Origin: Bacillus spongiae
Lineage (GTDB): Bacteria; Bacillota; Bacilli; Bacillales; Bacillaceae_K
DNA length: 64,000 nucleotides
Reading direction: 5' to 3'
Assembly (NCBI RefSeq): GCF_037120725.1
Contig: NZ_JBBAXC010000001.1
Coordinates: forward strand, 62,001-126,000
The position numbers and the translations under genes were made by a program. Positions 58,068 through 64,000 of this stretch are shown piece after piece; positions within the stretch are counted from its first letter, which is position 1; each line of letters opens with the position of its first letter. A model generated the notes under the pieces. The model worked only from the letters and a program-made list of their open reading frames with translations. It did no database searches and had not been told where the DNA came from.

Positions 58068-58967
58068 ATGTCCAGGTTGGTGGGAGCTATGCATCAAAAT
58101 CGAGTAAACGAATTACTCCATTTAGTTAAACAAGAAAGTGTACAACAATTCAAAGTGAAGTCGATTGTTCCATTAGCAAGTGGAGTGGAGAATTGTGTGT
58201 TTAAGGCGAAAACAGAAGAGTGGGGAGAGGTAGTGATAAGGGTGCCTTGGATAAAAAACAATGAATCTAGGAAAGGGCTTCAAAAAGAATACATGCTTAG
58301 TAATCATTGTGCTAAACAGGGAATCCCCATCCCCTCGATTTTTCTATTTTATCAGAGTGAACAGGTTGATTTTCTTGTTCAGCGATTTGTTTCTGGAGAA
58401 CTACCCGAAATGGCTGAGGGAAAAATGGGAGAATTAGTAAACCAACTTCATCATATTGAAATCGTATCGAATCATGAGATTTTGTACGAGGATTGCCACG
58501 CTTTTCTTTCAGAGAGAATCGTAAAAAATAACAATCTAGCTATGAGGAAAGGGAACATACATATACCACTCCCCTCTGTTGAGGAACTATACGCAATTTT
58601 TCAATCGTTTCCATTAAAAAAACGATTTCTACATATGGATATCCGTAAGGAAAATATGATTTATGATGCTGATCAAATTGTCGCATTATTTGATTGGACC
58701 AATGCAATTATGGGAGATCCAGTGCTGGAATTAATGCGTATTGATGAATATGGACTGTTAAATGAAGATTTTATCAATGGGTATCAAAATTTTGAAAGGG
58801 AAATGGCAAGGGTCCCAACAATTGTACAGTTATTGTATCGTTACCATACAGTTGCCATGTTGACCAATTTATTTTGTTTTGAGTTAAAGGACTTACATCA
58901 AGGTGAAAAAACGATGAAGAGACTATATGAGCTTCGTAATCAAGTGAATCAAGAATTTAGCTGGTAA
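58068..58967 (+). CDS. APH-family phosphotransferase
   Basis: This 299-residue kinase-like protein has the nucleotide-binding strand VVIRVPW, the catalytic loop FLHMDIRKENMIYD (Asp and Asn) and the metal site ALFDWTNAIMGDPVLEL. Substrate is unknown; the gene pairs with the DUF2785 gene upstream. The start is uncertain. ATG 58068 has no ribosome binding site, while ATG 58089 has GGGAG only 2 bases before it; coupled translation from the upstream gene could explain either. Confidence 0.8.
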   Translation: MSRLVGAMHQNRVNELLHLVKQESVQQFKVKSIVPLASGVENCVFKAKTEEWGEVVIRVPWIKNNESRKGLQKEYMLSNHCAKQGIPIPSIFLFYQSEQVDFLVQRFVSGELPEMAEGKMGELVNQLHHIEIVSNHEILYEDCHAFLSERIVKNNNLAMRKGNIHIPLPSVEELYAIFQSFPLKKRFLHMDIRKENMIYDADQIVALFDWTNAIMGDPVLELMRIDEYGLLNEDFINGYQNFEREMARVPTIVQLLYRYHTVAMLTNLFCFELKDLHQGEKTMKRLYELRNQVNQEFSW

Positions 58968-58981
58968 AGGAGATTGTAACG

Positions 58982-59835
58982 ATGGAAGTGGTGACACGTG
59001 ACGAATTGACATAATTTATTGATACAGATAAAGATAAAGATGAACCTGAAGTGCCCTGCTTGTATCTTTATGGAGGCCCAGGGTATTGGAGGAAGTCTCC
59101 TTTCAGAGCCTTGTAGACCCTCTTGTAAAGGACGTAAAAATGGTTTATTTAGATCAACGAGGCTGTGGGAGATCACAACATGACCCTCAACGAAATTATT
59201 CATTACCTAGACTCATAGAAGATATGGAGGAAGTGAGAGAACAGCTTCAAATTGATAAATGGTTTGTCATGGGGCATTCATTTGGTGGCATTCTTGCGAC
59301 CAATTATGCTTACCGTTATCCAGAAAGAACGAAAGGGTTAATATTAATAAATGCGACATTGAATATGAAAGCTTCGTTTCAGCATTTAATTAACAAAGGC
59401 TTAGACCAATTAGGGAAGAGGAACGAGGAGCTCGTTCAAGAAGACAGTACGAAGGCAATTGTAGAAAATGCGAATAAGGTAATTAGAACATTAATAGAAA
59501 GAAAAAAATATGATCAATTGCAATTTGTTAATGAAAAAAATAAACAGAATGTAGATCAATTAGATGTGGGTATTCAGTCTGACCCTCATTTTCAAAGTAC
59601 TGTCTTTTCATCGGAGGAGTACTTTCAAAATTTCACTCAATTGACAGCAAAAATCAATCACCCGACGTTAATTATCTCAGGAGAGTATGATGATGCTATT
59701 GGACCGCACCATTATCAAGCATTCCAGTTTAAACATGCGGTCGTTCATCAACTAAAAAGTGCTCATCATCCCTATTTAGAAAACCAAGAAGAATTTCAAA
59801 ACATTATAAACCAATACTTTAAAGAACACGCCTAG
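58982..59835 (+). pseudogene. Broken alpha/beta hydrolase (proline iminopeptidase-like)
   Basis: ATG 58982 follows AAAGGAGATT. The frame reads MEVVTRDELT, then meets a stop (59012). It continues to LYLYGGPGYW, the oxyanion HGGPG region, and shifts frame near 59085. From there 249 residues are open with YLDQRGCGRSQHD, the nucleophile in VMGHSFGGI, Asp in SGEYDDAIGP and His in SAHHPYLEN. The C-terminal part thus keeps the triad but is cut from its N terminus by a stop and a frameshift. A TTG start at 59086 would make a protein without the oxyanion loop. Confidence 0.8.
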
Positions 59836-59981
59836 TAGTAAGGAACCTAGACAGCTTTATCAACAAGTACTGTCAAGTAGTAGTAGTATATTTCCAATTG
59901 CATCTTTCATTTTTGACATTCGTTCTCCCTTTCGGCAAAATGAAAGTATTCATTTTGTCTTCTAAGGAGAGAGTAACGATC

Positions 59982-60794
59982 ATGTTAGAGTGGTTAAGTG
60001 AACTGAATCCAACTGTACAAGCACTCTTTGGTGGGTTGTTAACATGGGGTTTAACGGCACTAGGAGCCGCATCAGTTTTTTTCTTTAAACGAATCGAAAA
60101 GCACACATTAAATATGATGTTAGGATTTGCAGCTGGAGTGATGATTGCTGCCTCGTTTTGGTCTTTATTAGCCCCGTCCATTGAATTTAGTGAGCAAAAC
60201 GGACAGATACCATGGGTAGCTCCTGCAATAGGGTTTTTGTTAGGTGGGTTTTTTATCAGGTTGTTAGATTATGTTGTCCCTCATTTACATTTAGGAGAAA
60301 CAAAAGAAAAGGCAGAAGGGCCTGAAACTAGTTTAAATAAATCAACCCTCTTATTTTTAGCGATTACTTTACACAATATTCCTGAAGGGCTAGCGATTGG
60401 AGTTGCCTTTGGGGCTGCTTCTTTAGGTATTGGTGATGCTACGTTAGTTGGAGCCATTGGGCTTGCCATTGGGATTGGTATTCAAAATATGCCAGAAGGG
60501 GCAGCTCTCTCTGTCCCTTTACGTGGAGAAGGGATGTCAAGGTGGAAAGCCTTCCATTATGGGCAGCTCTCTGCTATTGTTGAGCCGATTGCTGCTGTGA
60601 TTGGCGCAGCAGCCGTCCTATTGATTCAACCCCTTCTTCCTTACGCATTGGCATTTGCAGCGGGAGCGATGATTTTCGTCGTTGTGGAAGAGTTAATACC
60701 CGAATCACAATCTTCAGGTAGTAAAGATTTAGCTACATTAGGCTTAATGGTTGGCTTTGTCGTTATGATGATATTGGATGTATCACTGGGGTAA
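59982..60794 (+). CDS. ZIP family metal transporter
   Basis: This 270-residue protein has eight membrane helices. The metal-site motifs of helices 4 and 5 are seen as LHNIPEGLAIGVAFG and IQNMPEGAALSVPL, with VVEELIPESQ in the seventh helix. ZIP proteins import zinc or other divalent ions. AAGGAGAGAG supports ATG 59982; a longer frame from 59898 has no site. A bidirectional terminator separates it from the convergent gene. Confidence 0.93.
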   Translation: MLEWLSELNPTVQALFGGLLTWGLTALGAASVFFFKRIEKHTLNMMLGFAAGVMIAASFWSLLAPSIEFSEQNGQIPWVAPAIGFLLGGFFIRLLDYVVPHLHLGETKEKAEGPETSLNKSTLLFLAITLHNIPEGLAIGVAFGAASLGIGDATLVGAIGLAIGIGIQNMPEGAALSVPLRGEGMSRWKAFHYGQLSAIVEPIAAVIGAAAVLLIQPLLPYALAFAAGAMIFVVVEELIPESQSSGSKDLATLGLMVGFVVMMILDVSLG

Positions 60795-60796
60795 AG

Positions 60797-60823
60797 AAAA
60801 AGCATGGTAATCCATGCTTTTTT
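60797..60823. terminator. Bidirectional terminator after the ZIP gene
   Basis: AAAAAGCATGG and CCATGCTTTTT with a 4-base loop and T-run lie between two convergent genes. Confidence 0.92.
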
Positions 60824-60840
60824 TAATTCCCATATACCTT

Positions 60841-62619
60841 TCATTCATCCCTATTTTTATGAAAGAAGGAATAACTAGCGAGTAATCCGCTGAAAAATAG
60901 AGCAAGGGCAAAATAAGCAGGCAGTAAATGAATAAAGCTAGTATATCCGATAGCGAAATGAATATAGATTGCAGTGAAAAAGGCCGGCAGTCCACCGATA
61001 AAGAATGTCCACCACACCCACTTCTTCCCTTGCTGAAAGCCCCAAAGCGCAAGCATTAATACAAGAAGTCCTACGCTTAATAAAGCACTACCAAATCCAG
61101 CACGGTCATGGGCTATTACTGGAATCAACCGTTCGTTAAAGGATTGTAGCTGTTCGGGTGACATGCAAATATATAAGAGGTCCGTTGGGACAAAGATTGC
61201 TGTCACACCGTAAAGGGAGATAACAATTCCCCCAATGACAAAGGAAAAGCCTAATACGACAAAGAAAAACTGCCCGTACAATGCTCTTCGCCAAATAGTG
61301 TGATTTTTTCGATTCGGAGAAGTAGGAGTTCCCGTTATGCCTTTTGTTTTGTAAAAGCCATAAAGAAAAAATGGCAAAAGCACTAGCCAAAATAGTAAGT
61401 GCAACCAATCAAAGTATCCGTAGCCAATAAATAAAAAGATGCCTAAAAAACCAACAATGGCTGCAGTATCGGTAGCTTGCTTTGCCCATTTTAGCCCTTC
61501 TTTAATTCCGTATTTTGCAAGCGTCATATACACAATGCCACCAGAAATCATTGTCCCCGCTAACGTCATACGGTCGTGTGCCATAAACAACATGACTCTA
61601 TTATTAAATTTCCAGATTGCTTCCTTTTTCATCTTTAAGAACGCTTCGTCATATGGAAGGATAATCGTGGTGAGACTAAATAAGAAGGCAAGTATTCCGC
61701 CAAGCAAGATAAATAGTCCGAAGAGCCAATAAGCGAGCCATCCTTCTTGTTTAAATAATGGCTGTTCCATTCTGTCTAATAACGCTTCATTAATCCGCTT
61801 CGTTAATCCAGGTCCTGAAAAGACATACCCATCTGAGAGCATAACTAAATCTGCTCCTGAATCAAGTAAGCCCAACGCTTGTTCTGGTTCTTCAATTGCA
61901 CCAGAAGTAATAATCGATTTAGAAAACCCTATACTTCTTAATTGATGAATATTTCGTATAAGTTGATCCCCCTCATTATGGGTGGTGTTCAATACAATAC
62001 CAGAGAAATAGTGAGGGATTTCTGTAAGGTTTTTTACTTTCTCACAGGAGAGTGTAAGATAAATTGGCTTGGAGGATTGTGAGGCAAAGGTAGCGTCAAT
62101 TGCTTCAACAATGTACTCATCTGCATACGGATCAAGTTGATCCATCATGGTGGAAATCTCATCTATCGTTCCTGATAGTTTTAGCAATAGTGGTTGCTTC
62201 TTTTTTACCTTCATTATCGTTTGAATCGTTGCATCAATTCCAATGGACTCAGGTTTCGCTGGAAAGGAAATCAAATGCTTTTCGCGGTTAATGGTTGGAA
62301 GTTGTGCATCGACTCTTGGCTTCAATGTAATGGGACCTAATTCTAGGAAGCCAAAGCCTAAGTTGGAAAATGCTTTCGTACCAGATAATAAGGGATCGAT
62401 TTTCCCAGAAAGTCCTACAGGGTTTTTGAATTCGATTCCACCCAGGTCTTGACGAAGCTTAGGAGAACATTCTTCTCTTCCTAGAAAATGTATAATCTGT
62501 GATCCGAATGGGAGAGAGGCAATGGTGTTCATTCGTCTGTGAATGAACTCTCTTGATGAATAAGGAGAGAGCTTCGTTAAAATGGGTTGAAATAGTACGT
62601 GATAGGACCAATCTGGCAT
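60841..62619 (-). CDS. Dihydroorotate-dehydrogenase-like domain fused to a membrane domain
   Basis: This 592-residue protein has an N-terminal half (1-290) with the class 2 DHODH barrel pattern: GGIEFKNPVGLSGKIDP, FGFLELGPITLKPR, and SGADLVMLSDGYVFSGPGLT near the FMN phosphate site. The catalytic N-x-S-x-P-N-T motif is missing (LTLSCEKVKNL is in its place), so orotate formation is doubtful. The C-terminal half (about 300-592) has eight membrane helices in two similar sets, each with an MAHDRMTLAG or IAHDRAGFGS segment. ATG 62619 has GAGGGA before it on the minus strand. No pyrimidine genes are nearby. Confidence 0.8.
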   Translation of the reverse strand: MPDWSYHVLFQPILTKLSPYSSREFIHRRMNTIASLPFGSQIIHFLGREECSPKLRQDLGGIEFKNPVGLSGKIDPLLSGTKAFSNLGFGFLELGPITLKPRVDAQLPTINREKHLISFPAKPESIGIDATIQTIMKVKKKQPLLLKLSGTIDEISTMMDQLDPYADEYIVEAIDATFASQSSKPIYLTLSCEKVKNLTEIPHYFSGIVLNTTHNEGDQLIRNIHQLRSIGFSKSIITSGAIEEPEQALGLLDSGADLVMLSDGYVFSGPGLTKRINEALLDRMEQPLFKQEGWLAYWLFGLFILLGGILAFLFSLTTIILPYDEAFLKMKKEAIWKFNNRVMLFMAHDRMTLAGTMISGGIVYMTLAKYGIKEGLKWAKQATDTAAIVGFLGIFLFIGYGYFDWLHLLFWLVLLPFFLYGFYKTKGITGTPTSPNRKNHTIWRRALYGQFFFVVLGFSFVIGGIVISLYGVTAIFVPTDLLYICMSPEQLQSFNERLIPVIAHDRAGFGSALLSVGLLVLMLALWGFQQGKKWVWWTFFIGGLPAFFTAIYIHFAIGYTSFIHLLPAYFALALFFSGLLASYSFFHKNRDE

Positions 62620-62954
62620 ACTAAATCCCTCGCAATCTATCGTTAATAATGATAGTTTATCATGGAATTGCCGCAAGCCACGAGAATAATTCAGAGAAGG
62701 GTTTTAACAGTTAGATTAGTGCGTAGGCTCGTCCATGTTAACAGTTGCATTCCCTATGAACTCCTTTAATACAATTAGAAAAAATAAGCTAGTAAATAGA
62801 AAAATAACTAAGAAAATTTAAACGGGAAGAGGCTAATAAAATATAGGATGGGTTTAGGTAAGAAGGTTAAGGGTTCCATTCGTAATAATCAGAACATCCG
62901 TCATGTTTGTTCATATTTTAATAAGGAGTTAAATGAATGAAAGGGGGTAAATGA
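62620..62954. other. Spacer between divergent genes
   Basis: About 335 bases with stops in all frames and no repeats. The ribosome binding site of the cupin gene is at its right end. Confidence 0.45.
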
Positions 62955-63524
62955 ATGACGAATCCAACGTCGGGATACATTACTGATAATCGGAACTTAA
63001 CAGGAAAAGGGACGCCAAACTTATTTTTTGATATAGAAAAAAGTATTTTATTTGAACGTAATCCAGAAAATATTGCTTTTCTCTTAAGCTCCACCCAAAT
63101 GCCAGCCATGATTGGAGGGTCGATAGCAGATCTTCGGTTGTCAAAAGGATTCATTCGTGAGCCACATTGGCATACAAATGCGTGGGAATTAGTTTATCTT
63201 ATATCAGGTGCAGCAACCGTTAGTGTTTTAGATCCAACAACAAATAAAAGGCAGACGTTAAAGCTTGCGAAAAGGGGAGAGACAGTATTCATTCCAATGG
63301 GATATTGGCACTGGATTGTAGCAGATGAGGATAACACGAATCTACTCTTATTTTTTAACAATGATCAGATTCAAACTCAAGAAGGCTCTACAATGCTCAC
63401 AAGAACTCCCCTCGAAGTTTATGAAAATGCATATAATATTAACCCGAAAAAAATGGAAAAAGCACTCAAACCAATAGAGGGAACAGAGGGTGTTATTATT
63501 GGACCGCCTGATAAAAATACGTAA
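62955..63524 (+). CDS. Cupin-domain protein, oxalate decarboxylase-like
   Basis: This 189-residue protein has a single cupin barrel with motif 1 FIREPHWHTNAWELVYLISG (His, His, Glu) and motif 2 FIPMGYWHWIV (His). The pattern and flanking strands resemble one half of the bicupin oxalate decarboxylases, but only one domain is present, so that activity is not assured. AAAGGGGGT supports the ATG at 62955. Confidence 0.82.
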   Translation: MTNPTSGYITDNRNLTGKGTPNLFFDIEKSILFERNPENIAFLLSSTQMPAMIGGSIADLRLSKGFIREPHWHTNAWELVYLISGAATVSVLDPTTNKRQTLKLAKRGETVFIPMGYWHWIVADEDNTNLLLFFNNDQIQTQEGSTMLTRTPLEVYENAYNINPKKMEKALKPIEGTEGVIIGPPDKNT

Positions 63525-63845
63525 AACATAAGGCGATGAACAGGTGTCAAGTTATCATGAGCGTTACTTCGTGCGTGTCGACTTGACTCCTCCATTGAAA
63601 TATTTATAAAGGAAAAAACATCCAACCAACAGAAAGTTCAATGCTATAATGGAACCGTGAACGTTATGAAGTATGTCTGATTTACATAAGAATTATTGGC
63701 TAGAAGAGAGGAAGCAATCTATAGGTATTGAAGAGAATCGACGTTTGTAAAACGTAAGATTCAAAAAGGATTCCTTGTAATAGTTGAAGAGAGAAATGAT
63801 CGATGTTTCATCGTTACCATTTAATAAATGAAGGGGGTAATATAG
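63525..63845. other. Spacer upstream of the Nudix gene
   Basis: About 320 bases with no gene. A TATAAT at 63645-63650 could be a -10 box, but no matching -35 is seen. GTCAAGT and ACTTGAC near 63546-63586 form a loose inverted repeat. Confidence 0.4.
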
Positions 63846-64000
63846 ATGGGGTACATAGAAGAGTTAAGAGCAGTGGTTGGAACACGACCACTTATTTTTG
63901 TGGGGGCTGTTGCTATTCTCATAAATGAAGAAGGAAAGATTCTTTTACAACAGCGAAGACATCCAAACGGTGCTTGGGGGATTCCAGGAGGCCTAATGGA
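63846..64000 (+). CDS. Nudix hydrolase, N-terminal part
   Basis: The gene runs off the window. The 51 visible codons begin MGYIEELRAVVGTRPLIFVG and reach LLQQRRHPNGAWGIPGG, the strand that leads into the Nudix box. Nudix enzymes hydrolyse nucleoside diphosphate derivatives. AAGGGGGT precedes the ATG. Confidence 0.85.
   Translation, partial: MGYIEELRAVVGTRPLIFVGAVAILINEEGKILLQQRRHPNGAWGIPGGLM

Overview
The window comes from a low-G+C, endospore-forming member of the Bacillaceae. The evidence is strong AGGAGG-type ribosome binding sites, frequent TTG/GTG starts, T-box leaders, an SspI spore protein, a YtxC-type protein and a core gene order matching the Bacillus subtilis dnaB-dnaI-ytxC-thrS-infC-rpmI-rplT-ysdA-ysdC-sspI-ysgA-pheS-pheT block. 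I cannot name the species.

Layout. (1) 1-15 kb: conserved core for replication initiation (dnaB end, dnaI), translation (thrS, infC-rpmI-rplT, pheS-pheT) and small accessory functions. thrS and pheS each have a T-box leader whose specifier codon (ACC, TTC) can be read, and infC has an L20-type leader and an ATT start. A 0.6-kb island of G+C-rich structured repeats lies after rplT. (2) 15-29 kb: a variable region with many decayed genes and long non-coding stretches. It holds a cupin gene, a PAP2 protein, a secreted protein, a NarK-type transporter, flavohaemoglobin and a Crp/Fnr regulator. Three TGTGA-N6-TCACA sites, each with the same spacing to a -10 box, tie cupin, narK and hmp together. 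(3) 29.8-34.2 kb, minus strand: a SAM hydrolase and ECF transporter operon behind a T-box with an ATG (Met) specifier. (4) 34.6-43.2 kb: a complete histidine operon, hisZGDBHAFI(E)CJ, with a 30-bp perfect palindrome just after its promoter. (5) 43.6-50 kb: mixed small genes, an O-methyltransferase, a secreted nuclease/phosphatase with two C-terminal modules, and a broken AAA+ ATPase gene next to a membrane protein. (6) 51-54.7 kb: an ECF sigma factor, a PadR-type regulator and a membrane protein fusing an N-terminal signalling-type helical domain to an FtsW/RodA-like (SEDS) core, followed by a second SEDS gene. (7) 55-64 kb: S9 peptidase, DUF2785 protein, phosphotransferase, broken alpha/beta hydrolase, ZIP transporter, a dihydroorotate-dehydrogenase-like protein fused to a membrane domain, a cupin and the start of a Nudix hydrolase.

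The strongest candidates for something undescribed are the sigma/PadR/SEDS operon, the three-site Fnr-type regulon that includes the cupin gene, the structured repeats with compensating stem changes at 6.7-7.0 kb, and the DHODH-membrane fusion. No tRNA, rRNA, CRISPR array or intact insertion sequence was seen.
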